Of a DNA stretch of 64,000 nt, positions 18,867 through 27,751 are shown piece after piece. Source of the stretch: Flavobacterium sp. LHD-80 (GTDB taxonomy: Bacteria; Bacteroidota; Bacteroidia; Flavobacteriales; Flavobacteriaceae). Position 1 is the first letter of the stretch, and each line of letters starts with the position of its first letter. A program made the translations under genes and the position numbers. Below the pieces are notes generated by a model. It was not told the DNA's origin and did not search any database. It was given only the letters and a program-made list of their open reading frames with translations. The stretch covers positions 164,087-228,086 of the forward strand of contig NZ_JAVFVS010000009.1 of NCBI RefSeq assembly GCF_030929605.1. The letters run 5' to 3'.

Positions 18867-19043
18867 TTATTTTTTTGATTCTTCGATAGAAACTTTTCTG
18901 AATTCTTTTAAAAGTTTTTCAATTTCTAAAGTAGCTTTTCTAGCTCTTGGTCCAGCAGCTTTAATACCTTTTTCAGTTAAAGATTCAGCTTCTGCTTTAA
19001 ATGTGTCAATTTCGGCGTTGATTTTTACTAATAGATCTTTCAT
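18867..19043 (-). CDS. Histone H1-like small basic protein
   Basis: Starting at ATG 19043 gives 58 residues, MKDLLVKINAEIDTFKAEAE.. ending RKVSIEESKK. The charged helical sequence with GPRARKATLEIEKLLKEFRK matches the short H1-like proteins found in almost all Flavobacteriia. These are thought to bind DNA as nucleoid proteins. The longer frame to 19100 adds a non-conserved leader and is not preferred. It is a housekeeping-type gene lodged inside the pectin locus, insulated by the terminator at 18811-18845. Confidence 0.85.
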   Translation of the reverse strand: MKDLLVKINAEIDTFKAEAESLTEKGIKAAGPRARKATLEIEKLLKEFRKVSIEESKK

Positions 19044-19194
19044 GCTTATACTTGTTAAATTAAGGCGCAAAAATAAATGTTTGCACGAACTATAACGCAC
19101 GTTTAATGTTAAAATTATAACTGTTTTGGCGATTTAAGTTAATAATTATTTAACCTATTTTCTTTAAATCTCTATATCAATGGATTACAAAAAA

Positions 19195-19266
19195 TTAGAA
19201 AACTATTTTTTTCAAATATTTTTTCAACTCCGCCGCTGTTACTGCTTCATAATCATCATTTAATGC
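19195..19266 (-). other. In-frame sense codons after the GH115 stop
   Basis: Directly after the TAA of the GH115 gene the same frame stays open for 23 codons (ALNDDYEAVTAAELKKYLKK then IVF) to a second TAA at 19195. The segment is protein-like and locally GC-richer than its flanks. It could be a decayed gene end, a former C-terminus, or chance. The opposite strand also has a 27-codon frame (MDYKKLENYF..) from 19180. Confidence 0.3.
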
Positions 19267-21708
19267 TTAATTCAAAGGTATTTCGTAAGAACTTCCTTCG
19301 TTTGAAGGATAAACTGCCAGCTGATCCAGCACAATACCGGTCTGGTTTACTTCTATCTTAATTTTATGTTTTCCTTTTTCCAATTTTAAAGCAGGAAGTT
19401 TTACAATTGCACTGTTTCTTAAAACATTTTCTTTCCATGTTTTGTCACGGTCTTTTGTATTTGTTTTAAAAGACTGTAAAGCGTTTTCATCAATCTGAAT
19501 TCCAACTTCATGATCAAAGTTATTAGAATGCGTCGGCAATGTTCGGAGTTCAACTTCATATTCACCTGCATTTTTTATTTCAAATTCATAAACTACAGAA
19601 GGTTTTGCTTCTTTAAAATACTGTTGTTTTAAAGGGAATAAAGCAACAGCATTATTACTGTAGCCCAATCCGTTAATTGTCTTCCAATTGTAATTTTTAA
19701 AACCTTTTTGAGAAACAAATGCATTGGCTTGAATTGCAATTCTGTTTGCTGTTTCTTTTTGCACTTTTACAACTGATTCAGGCTTTTTAACCGAATCAAA
19801 AACAGGAAGGTTTCTAGGATGCATCGACATCATTTTATTCCATTTTCCGTCGCTTAATTTGGTATTGTAAAAATCGGTAAGTGCTTCAATTTTATGGAAA
19901 GCCTCTGATGCCAAAAGTTCATATTTTGCCTTTTCTTTTTCATCTGAAGTTATTGCTGCCAAATTCCAATATAAAAACTTATGATTCATATAAGCTGCGC
20001 CTTTTAACGGATAAACAGCCAATTGAAACCAAGCATCTTTTCGCTCTCGCGGAATAAATTCAGAAAGGCTGTCTATTTTCTCAATAAGTGTATTGTAGTC
20101 TTTTATTCTGTTCCAAATTTCCTTTTCTGAAAAATCGGATAGCTTTACCGGTGTTGTTGGTTCGGTTTGGCTCCAGCCCATATATTCTGGTTTTCTGAGA
20201 AATGCCAAACGATAATATTCTTCGAAAATAGTACTTACTTCGGCGCTTATTTTAGGCGAAAATTCTCTTGAAGCCCAATCTTTTAAATACTGATTAAGTC
20301 CGTCAGATTTTATACTGTTGATGTCCCAAGCCATGTCCAAAAACAACTCGGTATCATATTCTGCAGGCTTAATATCGCCAACATTTACAATCCACATTTT
20401 TTTTGCTCCATTTTCATAGGCTTTGTTCATTTCGTACCAAATCAAACCGGGTTGCATTGTACTCAGCCAAAGATAATCGTGTGGTCTTCCCCAATAACTT
20501 ATGTGATAATAGACTCCGCTTCCTCCTGCTCTTTTTTGTTCTTCTTCGTTGCTCAAACGGCGAATGTATCCGTAATTATCATCGGGCCAAACTAATGTAA
20601 TATCACTCGGAACTTTAAGTCCGTTATCGTATAATTCTAAAACTTCTTTGTATGGAACAAAAGCTTGTGGAATATCTTTCAAAGGCTTTTTGAAGGTATT
20701 CGATAGCATTTCGCGCTGGTTTACGATAATTTTTTCGACCATTTCAATAGATTCTTTTAAATCCTTTGCCCCTTCCATTTTACTATCATGAACGCCACGC
20801 ATTCCAAGCGTCATGATGGTTTCGTTTTGAGCCGACTTTAATTCATCTAAACGATCCTGCCAATATTTATCAACCTGAGTTTTATTCGTAAAATAATTGT
20901 AATCGCCGTAGATTTTAGGTTTCCATTCATCGACATTATTTCGAAGCATTGGCTCGGCGTGAGACGAACCAATTACGATATGATATTTTTGCGCCATTTC
21001 TTTATTTCCAGCAATTGTAAAAAATCCTTTTGTTGACGGATGCATCGCTGGCCAGATGGTATTGGCTTTCAAACGCAACAATAATTGGAAGATTTTCTCG
21101 TACGTTTTTGGACCAATATCTCCTGTTTCTGGTTCAAATGTTTTGGCTGCCCAAGGCTGAAGTGCCCAATCTTCGTCATTCAAAAAAATACCACGATATT
21201 GTACCGAAGGCGAAGAAATTATTTTTTGCTCTGAAAGTTTTAAGGAAAGTTTTTCTTGTTTTATTGGATGAACATCTGCCCACCATTTCCAAGGAGAAAT
21301 TCCGAGACGTTCCGATATTTCGAAAATTGCATAAACAGTTCCGCGAACATCAGAACCGGCAATTATTAGATTTTCTTTCTCTTTTTGGATTGAAAATTTC
21401 TCCCATTGATTCGAAAGCTCTTTTTGCTCTTTTCTGGTTTTAAAAAGTGCATTTGAAGCTTCTCCAATATAAATTCCGTTTTTAGAAAATGAATTTACCT
21501 GAAGTATTTCTGGTCGATTTCCTGTTAATTCTTTGACATCATCTGCAAATTCATTTACTGCCCAAATAATTAAAGGATCTGTATTTTTATCGATGTAAAT
21601 GTTTACTGCATTGTTTGAATCTGCAATTAAAAAATCGGTTGTGATTTTCTTTTGGCAGAAAACATTTATGGATGAAATCGAAACGATTAAAAGCAGTATT
21701 TTTTTCAT
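19267..21708 (-). CDS. Alpha-glucuronidase-like glycoside hydrolase, GH115 family
   Basis: This 813-residue exported protein has a signal peptide (MKKILLLIVSISSINVFCQ) and the conserved GH115 sequence order: YIGEAS, AGSDVRGTVYAIFEISERLG, SPWKWWADVHP, VQYRGIFLNDEDWALQPWAA, RLKANTIWPAMHP, IGSSHAEPMLRNN, TLGMRGVHD and LVWPDDNYGYIRRL. GH115 enzymes remove alpha-1,2-linked (4-O-methyl) glucuronate, classically from xylan. In this rhamnogalacturonan locus the likely target is a glucuronate decoration on arabinogalactan or another side chain, which is an inference. It is the last gene of the minus-strand enzyme run that starts at 32093. Confidence 0.93.
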   Translation of the reverse strand: MKKILLLIVSISSINVFCQKKITTDFLIADSNNAVNIYIDKNTDPLIIWAVNEFADDVKELTGNRPEILQVNSFSKNGIYIGEASNALFKTRKEQKELSNQWEKFSIQKEKENLIIAGSDVRGTVYAIFEISERLGISPWKWWADVHPIKQEKLSLKLSEQKIISSPSVQYRGIFLNDEDWALQPWAAKTFEPETGDIGPKTYEKIFQLLLRLKANTIWPAMHPSTKGFFTIAGNKEMAQKYHIVIGSSHAEPMLRNNVDEWKPKIYGDYNYFTNKTQVDKYWQDRLDELKSAQNETIMTLGMRGVHDSKMEGAKDLKESIEMVEKIIVNQREMLSNTFKKPLKDIPQAFVPYKEVLELYDNGLKVPSDITLVWPDDNYGYIRRLSNEEEQKRAGGSGVYYHISYWGRPHDYLWLSTMQPGLIWYEMNKAYENGAKKMWIVNVGDIKPAEYDTELFLDMAWDINSIKSDGLNQYLKDWASREFSPKISAEVSTIFEEYYRLAFLRKPEYMGWSQTEPTTPVKLSDFSEKEIWNRIKDYNTLIEKIDSLSEFIPRERKDAWFQLAVYPLKGAAYMNHKFLYWNLAAITSDEKEKAKYELLASEAFHKIEALTDFYNTKLSDGKWNKMMSMHPRNLPVFDSVKKPESVVKVQKETANRIAIQANAFVSQKGFKNYNWKTINGLGYSNNAVALFPLKQQYFKEAKPSVVYEFEIKNAGEYEVELRTLPTHSNNFDHEVGIQIDENALQSFKTNTKDRDKTWKENVLRNSAIVKLPALKLEKGKHKIKIEVNQTGIVLDQLAVYPSNEGSSYEIPLN

Positions 21709-21764
21709 TTTTATTTTTATTTTGCCACGAAGACGCTAAGGCACAAATTTTTATTCTCATTTTT

Positions 21765-21864
21765 GTCATTCCGAGGAACGAGGAATCTCCGCAAGAAACT
21801 CCACAATCTAAATCGCCAATCTGTGTAGAGCTACTCGTGGAGATTCCTCGTTCCTCGGAATGAC
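21765..21864. repeat. GTCATTCCGAGGAACGAGGA palindromic element, copy A
   Basis: A left arm (21765-21792) and right arm (21836-21864) of about 27-28 bp are almost perfect inverted repeats around a 43-nt centre. The arms are nearly identical to those at 30451-30548, while the centres differ. It behaves like a non-coding mobile palindrome (MITE or REP-like). Confidence 0.85.
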
Positions 21865-21918
21865 AAACTTTATGGTTACTTTGTGCTAGACGTACTGCTG
21901 TGCGCCTCTACAGAAAAA

Positions 21919-21960
21919 CCTTTGAACCTTTGAACCTTTGCAACTCTGAACCTTTGAACC
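21919..21960. repeat. Tandem CCTTTGAA repeat
   Basis: Four to five imperfect copies of an ACCTTTGA unit sit immediately downstream of the GH28 stop codon. They are simple direct repeats with no visible coding potential. Confidence 0.65.
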
Positions 21961-23288
21961 TATTCTAAAACCTTCTTATTCACAACAACATTTTTAAAAG
22001 TCACTCCTTTTATCAAACTTTTATCAATATCAGCCTTAACAGATTCAATATTCAAGTTTTCAAAAGTGAAATTGGATAAACGAACATTTGGGTCATTTTC
22101 TACTTTATAGAACATCTCGCATTTTAGATCAATATTTTTTAAAGTAACGTTATCTCCATACGATAATGGAACATCAGGGCGACCTTTTAAATCAAAAAAC
22201 TGTTTCCATGCTAAAATCGCCAGACCGTTTTTGGTTTGTCCCTTAATATCTTCCAATCTGATAAATTCGTAAAGTTGTGGCGTATCAGGTCTCATTTTAA
22301 GATGTAACAATATTGATGGTCCGTCAACTTCGCAATTGCGCATAATTATGTTTCGGTTATGAATCGCTTCACTTCCGTTCGTTAAAGCCGAATGACAATA
22401 TCCAAACTTACAGTCCTCAATAATAATATTGGTGTTTGGTCCATTATTTTTATCTTGGTCAGCATAAGGTCCTTTACCTCCTTTTAGCGCTACAGCATCA
22501 TCATTTACAGACATGTTAGTGCCTTTTATTAGTACGTTGCTACAAATATCAAGATCAATTGCATCGGTGCTTGGAGCATCACCTTTTTTGTGTGGAGAAT
22601 AGATATAAGCATCCAGTATTTTTATATTATTGCATTTATAAAAATGATTCGTCCAAAAACCTGAATTAATGAATTTTACATCTTGAAATTGTACGTTGTT
22701 TGAATTCCAAACAAAAACTAATCTTGGTCTAGAAACTTCAAGATTGGTACATTTTGGATTCTCTTTTCGGCGCGCCCAGAAAGCATCCCAATATTTTCTT
22801 CCGTTTCCGTTTATGGTACCTTTTCCTGAAATTGAGAAATTATCAACGCCGTAAGCATTTACCAAAGCTGGGAAATAATCCAGATTCTGGCCTTCCATTC
22901 TTGAAGGCATAATTGGATAATTGGTAATATCATCAGAGCCTTTTAAAACTCCGCCTTCACTGATGTACAAAGCTGTTTTTGGCTTAAAAAACAAAGCACC
23001 ACTCAGGTAAACGCCTTTTGGGATTATGATTACGCCTCCTCCATTTGTCGCAGCTTTATCAATCACTTTCTGAATAGCAACGGTTTGTAATTTTGTACTG
23101 TCTTTGCTTACACCAAAATCTGTAATCGTGTATTTTTTTCCTAAATCTTTTAATTGAAGTTTTGTATAATCTTTAAACCAAGATGCAATTTCGGTTCCAT
23201 CAGGAAATTTGTCATTGCTGTATTTCTGCGAAAATGCACTTTGAGAAATTCCCAAAACACATAAAACCAAAGTGAAAAACTTTTTCAT
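21960..23288 (-). CDS. Polygalacturonase-type glycoside hydrolase, GH28 family
   Basis: The 442-residue protein has a signal peptide (MKKFFTLVLCVLGISQSAFS) and a right-handed parallel beta-helix. GH28 landmarks are present: GGGVIIIPKGVYLSG, SGKGTINGNGRKYW, the catalytic Asp cluster in PSTDAIDLD and VNDDAVALKGG, YCHSALTNGSE in place of the usual GHG loop, and HLKMRPD as the RIK-like element. GH28 hydrolyses alpha-1,4-galacturonosyl bonds of homogalacturonan or rhamnogalacturonan. Here an exo-acting rhamnogalacturonan or unsaturated-oligosaccharide role is likely. It is 22 nt behind the GH43 gene and co-transcribed. Confidence 0.92.
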   Translation of the reverse strand: MKKFFTLVLCVLGISQSAFSQKYSNDKFPDGTEIASWFKDYTKLQLKDLGKKYTITDFGVSKDSTKLQTVAIQKVIDKAATNGGGVIIIPKGVYLSGALFFKPKTALYISEGGVLKGSDDITNYPIMPSRMEGQNLDYFPALVNAYGVDNFSISGKGTINGNGRKYWDAFWARRKENPKCTNLEVSRPRLVFVWNSNNVQFQDVKFINSGFWTNHFYKCNNIKILDAYIYSPHKKGDAPSTDAIDLDICSNVLIKGTNMSVNDDAVALKGGKGPYADQDKNNGPNTNIIIEDCKFGYCHSALTNGSEAIHNRNIIMRNCEVDGPSILLHLKMRPDTPQLYEFIRLEDIKGQTKNGLAILAWKQFFDLKGRPDVPLSYGDNVTLKNIDLKCEMFYKVENDPNVRLSNFTFENLNIESVKADIDKSLIKGVTFKNVVVNKKVLE

Positions 23289-23310
23289 TGTAAGCTGTTT
23301 TATTTTTTAT

Positions 23311-24729
23311 TTATTTCTTTATTTCAATTTGAGTAACGGAAATATTATATCCTGTACTTCCGTAATTTGATTTTCTCTTATCCGACCAATTTGGTCTTTC
23401 TCCAGTTCCTGAAACCATTAAAATGTAGTTTCCTTTTTTCAAAATTGGAGATTTGTAAACAGGTGTTTCTGTTGCATTTTTACTGTACAAGTCAACAATT
23501 GTAGTTGTAATAATTTTTCCTTTTTCGTCTGTCAAAACAACTTTAGCGTAACCATTTTCAGATCCAACAAAACTTGAAAAACCAATTTGCTGTCCTTTGA
23601 ATTTAATCGAAAATGAAGCATTTTTATCATCAGATTTGCTTTCGATATCTTTATGACTCCAATTTCCGGAATATTTAATTTCTTTATTATTGTTTTTAAA
23701 AATTTTATTCGTGTTTTTTGGTACAGATGCAATTCCGGTAGCCAAATCAATTTGCCATGTCTCTTCGTATTTCGGAATTGAAAGCGACTTTCCTAAAATT
23801 GTCAACGGCTGCCAAACATAAGTTGCCGATGAAGCCTGTTTAGGAAACGACCAGCGATCACCCATAAACATATATGTTGTTTCTTTAGAACCTTGAATTG
23901 GCAAAACAAAAGTCGATTGCGAATTCCATGTCAGCGTTTCTTTTGGCGCAATTAAACCTTGAAATTCCCAAGGCCCTTTTATTGAATTTGAGGTATAATA
24001 ATAATTGTCATTTTTCTCCCAACTTGTCAAATGTGAACCAATAAAATAATACAGATTCTCTTTTTTAAGCATCGTTGGTGATTCAAATCCGGTTGTTATA
24101 TTTTCATTTACTTTTTCTGTAACCGATTTATAATCATCGCTTAATTTGTAAATTTCACCACCGTGAACTAAAATATATCCTGAACCATCAGAATCTTGAA
24201 AAGTTCCCATATCCCATTTTTTGATTGGTTTTCCGTCCAACAAAAGCGGGCCTTTAAAAGTATATGGACCTTCAATATTTTTTGAAACGGCATAACCCAC
24301 AAACTGATCTTTATACGTTAAAGTATCAGCGTGCATATACATTACAAATTCATCTGTTTTTGGGCATTTCATCACTTTTACTCGCTCACCAACACGATTT
24401 GGTCCCAATTTTCCAGATTCTTGTAGAGGAAGCGCCTGACGCTCAAATTTCCAATTGTAAAGATCTTTTGAAGAATAACAATTAAAACCTTCAAATGCAT
24501 TGCTGGTATCACTGTGTGCTTCTCCAAATAAATAAAATGTATCTTTTTCTTTTATAATGTTTGCACCGTGTGCGCTTACAATATTTCCGTTTTGGTCAAG
24601 CCAAGGCGTTCCAGAATAAATGGCATCCATTTTTCCTGATTCTTGCGCAAAAGAAACCGTCACATTGCTTATAAAAACAATGAAGATTAAGCGACACAAA
24701 ACGAAACAATTTTTATTAAACATTTTCAC
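23311..24729 (-). CDS. GH43 family protein, exo-beta-1,3-galactanase-like (GH43_24-like)
   Basis: The 472-residue exported protein has a five-bladed propeller (about 35-330) and a C-terminal carbohydrate-binding-type beta-sandwich (about 345-472, ending in the NISVTQIEI strand). The start of blade 1 reads VSAHGANIIKEKDTFYLFGE. It carries AHG where most GH43 enzymes carry the base Asp. GH43_24 exo-beta-1,3-galactanases are known to lack that Asp. The acid is probably Glu in TTGFESPTM and the modulator Asp in DMGTFQDSDG. It would trim beta-1,3-galactan of arabinogalactan side chains. The subfamily call is from motif memory and needs a tree. Confidence 0.78.
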   Translation of the reverse strand: MKMFNKNCFVLCRLIFIVFISNVTVSFAQESGKMDAIYSGTPWLDQNGNIVSAHGANIIKEKDTFYLFGEAHSDTSNAFEGFNCYSSKDLYNWKFERQALPLQESGKLGPNRVGERVKVMKCPKTDEFVMYMHADTLTYKDQFVGYAVSKNIEGPYTFKGPLLLDGKPIKKWDMGTFQDSDGSGYILVHGGEIYKLSDDYKSVTEKVNENITTGFESPTMLKKENLYYFIGSHLTSWEKNDNYYYTSNSIKGPWEFQGLIAPKETLTWNSQSTFVLPIQGSKETTYMFMGDRWSFPKQASSATYVWQPLTILGKSLSIPKYEETWQIDLATGIASVPKNTNKIFKNNNKEIKYSGNWSHKDIESKSDDKNASFSIKFKGQQIGFSSFVGSENGYAKVVLTDEKGKIITTTIVDLYSKNATETPVYKSPILKKGNYILMVSGTGERPNWSDKRKSNYGSTGYNISVTQIEIKK

Positions 24730-24737
24730 TTTTTACA

Positions 24738-24788
24738 ATTCAAAATTCACTACTGACTATTCACTAATCACTATTCACTCTTTACTAA
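24738..24788. repeat. Tandem ACTATTCACT-type repeats
   Basis: Imperfect copies of TCACTA/CTATTCAC fill the 59-bp gap between the PL22-like and GH43 genes. No other signal is seen. Confidence 0.5.
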
Positions 24789-26123
24789 TCACTTCCTTTT
24801 CAGCCACTCCTTCGGCACATTTACAATACAGATATTCAATGTTCGATTATCTTCAGAAAGCATTGCCGACTGAATTTCGATTTTTGTTCCGTCTCTGTTA
24901 AAAGTTGGATGAACATGATCTGCTGCCGTTTCTTTATGTCCGGTTGTCAACATCATCATTTCATTTGTTTTTCTGTCGATTAAATACAAACTTCTTGAAA
25001 AGTCATCACCAACAGCCCATCTTCCATCAGACGAACCGTGAACGTGCCATAAGCCACTTCCGCTTTTAGTTTGGCCGGCGATAATCATTTCGCGCGTTCT
25101 TAAATTTACGATTGCCAAACCAGTTGGTTTTTCTCTCGTTCCCGAATTTCCCCAATTACTTTCCTGACCCGGATTTTGAGGATTTCGAACTTCTGTACTA
25201 GAAGTCACTTCGACTGGAGCATCTTTCTGAATATCAATTTTTCTATGTCCCATAATCGCCATCGCCACCTCATCTTTAGAAATTACAACTTCGTGCGTAA
25301 CCCATTCATAATCCGATTCTGGATATAACGGTCTCAAACCAGATCCGTCTGCCATAACGGTCCAAGTACGCTGTGGCGATTTTCCTCCGGTTTCCCAGCA
25401 AAAAACCAATTCGCCCGGATTCCAGATATTAGATTGAATATGTCCAACCTGAAACGGCACCGAAATTACATGTTTCACTTCACCAGTCTTAATATTCATA
25501 CTGCTTATTCCGCCCGGACCTGCTCCCATATTTCTCGGTCCAAAACTTTTTTCAATTTTTACATTTGGATCTAAATATCTCGCCGCTTCTTCTTTTCCGA
25601 TTCTGAAATAAACGCGATCTTCATTAGCATCCAAAGCCATATCTCCTGAAGCGCCCATTTCTGGATTTGTTGTACCGCAAACACGTTCATAAGCCGAAAC
25701 TGGTTTCATTTTTCCTTTTTCGCTGTCAGCAAAAACGGCTTCGAGATTCACTTCCATAATCTGCATTTTATCGCTATCGCCTTTTCGCATAAAATACAAT
25801 TTCATTGATTTTTGCGCCATGCATAATGTTCCGGTATAACCACCTTCTGTAACCTGAACCATTACACCTGATTTTTCGTTTACAGCCATTGCTTCTCCGT
25901 TGGCTCTTTTGGTTCTGAAAATCAGCCATTCGCCATCAGAAGTCCATTGTGGATGTGTTGGATATGTTTTCGAATCTCCAGCCGATTTTGTAGTTAAAAA
26001 GATTAAATCGATACCTGTAACGGGATCTTTGATTATCTTTTTCTCTGATGGAAATCGTTTTCCTATTTGGCAGAAAACTGCTGTGGTAAATAATAGGAAA
26101 AATATATATATTGTTGATTTCAT
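24789..26123 (-). CDS. Oligogalacturonate lyase-like protein, PL22-like (TolB-type propeller)
   Basis: ATG 26123 is chosen because it begins a signal peptide (MKSTIYIFFLLFTTAVFCQ). The longer frame to 26213 would translate repeat DNA. The 444-residue protein is a seven-bladed propeller of the oligogalacturonate-lyase/TolB type (PTHPQWTSDGEWLIFRTKR; QVGHIQSNIWNPGELVFCWE; DYEWVTHEVVIS; WHVHGSSDGRWAVGDDFS; ADHVHPTFNRDG). Family members use His residues and a bound metal to split unsaturated digalacturonate. The His clusters are present, but the match is to a divergent Bacteroidota branch, so the substrate may instead be an unsaturated rhamnogalacturonan oligosaccharide. Confidence 0.78.
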   Translation of the reverse strand: MKSTIYIFFLLFTTAVFCQIGKRFPSEKKIIKDPVTGIDLIFLTTKSAGDSKTYPTHPQWTSDGEWLIFRTKRANGEAMAVNEKSGVMVQVTEGGYTGTLCMAQKSMKLYFMRKGDSDKMQIMEVNLEAVFADSEKGKMKPVSAYERVCGTTNPEMGASGDMALDANEDRVYFRIGKEEAARYLDPNVKIEKSFGPRNMGAGPGGISSMNIKTGEVKHVISVPFQVGHIQSNIWNPGELVFCWETGGKSPQRTWTVMADGSGLRPLYPESDYEWVTHEVVISKDEVAMAIMGHRKIDIQKDAPVEVTSSTEVRNPQNPGQESNWGNSGTREKPTGLAIVNLRTREMIIAGQTKSGSGLWHVHGSSDGRWAVGDDFSRSLYLIDRKTNEMMMLTTGHKETAADHVHPTFNRDGTKIEIQSAMLSEDNRTLNICIVNVPKEWLKRK

Positions 26124-26149
26124 AGGATGTTGGTTGTTTTGTCGCGAAG

Positions 26150-26348
26150 GCGCTAAGACTCGAAGTTTTTTTGATGCTTTGTCGATTAATCTCGCAAAGG
26201 CGCTAAGTCGCAAAGTTTTTTTTGTTTATAACATAGAATTTGGCTAAAGCCGATAGTGATAACTTATATTTTACCTCCAGTTAAAACTGGAGGCAATTAA
26301 AATTAAACTTTAAAACTTTGCGCCTCCTCGATTTTGCGAGATTAAAAC
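26150..26348. repeat. Nested inverted-repeat element
   Basis: The outer arms AATCTCGCAAAGGCGCTAAG (26188-26207) and GCGCCTCCTCGATTTTGCGA (26320-26339) are inverted. Inside lie TTTGGCTAAAGCC (26239-26251) and a perfect CCTCCAGTT/AACTGGAGG palindrome (26274-26293). The composition and nesting match the element at 4531-4826, including the TGGAGG and GGCTAAAGCC modules. Confidence 0.7.
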
Positions 26349-26371
26349 TTTACTAAGAGCCTTAATCGATT

Positions 26372-27721
26372 TTACTTATGCAGATTATTTTTTCCTTCTA
26401 TTTTCAATTGAATAGAACTGTCATTTATTTGAAACTGACTGTCTTTTAAAAGCATAATCACTTCGGCTCCGGCCAATAAAACTGGACCATAACCGTGCGC
26501 GGCAAAAACGTTTACGGGACGATAATAATAAAATGCAGGATCAAAACCCATTCCGGTTCCAACGCAAGTTCCTTCAACCTGACCTTTATCATTTACTTTT
26601 GTAGCAACCGCATTCCACGCTAATAAAACTGCTGGAGCATACGTCATTTTATCAACATAACCACGATTTATGGCTCTGGCAATAGAATACGCATAAATTG
26701 CCGTTGCTGAAGTTTCTAGATACGAATCATTTCGATCTAATAATTGGTGCCAAAAACCTGTTCCGTCTTGATATTGAACTAGTCCCGCAATGTGTTTTTG
26801 CAACTGAGTTAAAACTTGGTTATAACCTGGATGATTTTTTGGCAAAACTTCCAATAATTCCACCATTGTCATGACAGCCCAACCATTTGCTCTTGCCCAA
26901 TGAAACTGTGGATGAACCTCCATTGATTCGACCCAGCCGTGCATGTAAATTCCTTTTTGGCTGTTAAACATTCTTTCAGAAAACTGATTAACCTGTTTTA
27001 CAGCATCGTCAAAGTATTTGGTGTTTCCGGTGTAACTTCCCATTTGTGCCAAAGCCGGAACACTCATAAACATATCATCAAGCCATAGTGTATTGTCTTG
27101 TGGTCTGTTTCTTGCGAGAGTTCCATCTTTTAATCGGAATTGTTTGTTACTGATAAAGTCGATGTAGTTGTTTACCAAAGGATCAATATTGGCTTTTAAA
27201 CCTTCTTTTTTTGCTTTAATAAATGCAGCACAAAGCGCACCGGCAAAATCTAATGCCTCAGGATGAAGCGTTTTCAGCATATCTTTATCCTTGATGTTTT
27301 TTTCATTATAATTTTGAGCAATATCAGCGATTAACTGGATTCTTTTGTTGGAATAATCTGCGTAATATTTCTCGCCTGTTGCTTTAGAAGCTAAAAGCAT
27401 TCCGGCATACGTAACACCCCATTCATAACTTGTCAATCTGAAAGCACCCGGTTCAAAAACAATATCTTGATTGCTTTTTTTATAATCAGTAATAACTGCT
27501 TTAGTATTTGCATCGATAATTTTTGAAGCCGAATTTTTATCTAAAAAATTATAGACCCTGTCCAAAACCACTTTTATATCTTCCTTTTGTGGAATAACAT
27601 ACGGCGTTGGATAATCAGGTTGCATTAAATGCAATGGCGCAGTCGCATCTGTTTTTTGTGCGTTTGCATTTGTAAATGATGCAAACACTAGCATTGCTAA
27701 AAGGGTTGATTTATAGTTCAT
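26372..27721 (-). CDS. Unsaturated rhamnogalacturonyl/glucuronyl hydrolase, GH105 family (first copy)
   Basis: The 449-residue exported protein (signal MNYKSTLLAMLVFASFTNAN) is an (alpha/alpha)6 barrel. Its GH105 motifs are TLWLDDMFMSVPALAQMG (catalytic Asp), MHGWVESMEVHPQFHWARANGW, DGTGFWHQLLDR, YLETSATAIYAYSIARAINRG and the C-terminal PAFYYYRPVNVFAAHGYGPVLLAG. GH105 enzymes hydrate the 4,5-unsaturated galacturonate left by PL11 and release rhamnose. The second GH105 at 46508 is quite different, so the two may take different oligosaccharides. It lies within the minus-strand enzyme operon. Confidence 0.93.
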   Translation of the reverse strand: MNYKSTLLAMLVFASFTNANAQKTDATAPLHLMQPDYPTPYVIPQKEDIKVVLDRVYNFLDKNSASKIIDANTKAVITDYKKSNQDIVFEPGAFRLTSYEWGVTYAGMLLASKATGEKYYADYSNKRIQLIADIAQNYNEKNIKDKDMLKTLHPEALDFAGALCAAFIKAKKEGLKANIDPLVNNYIDFISNKQFRLKDGTLARNRPQDNTLWLDDMFMSVPALAQMGSYTGNTKYFDDAVKQVNQFSERMFNSQKGIYMHGWVESMEVHPQFHWARANGWAVMTMVELLEVLPKNHPGYNQVLTQLQKHIAGLVQYQDGTGFWHQLLDRNDSYLETSATAIYAYSIARAINRGYVDKMTYAPAVLLAWNAVATKVNDKGQVEGTCVGTGMGFDPAFYYYRPVNVFAAHGYGPVLLAGAEVIMLLKDSQFQINDSSIQLKIEGKNNLHK

Positions 27722-27751
27722 AATGGTTAGTGTGTTAGTTTACGTTTTGTT

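Noticed and set aside
26124..26213. N-terminal extension of the PL22-like protein
   Set aside because: The extra 30 codons translate CGCAAAG repeat DNA and precede a proper signal peptide at 26123.
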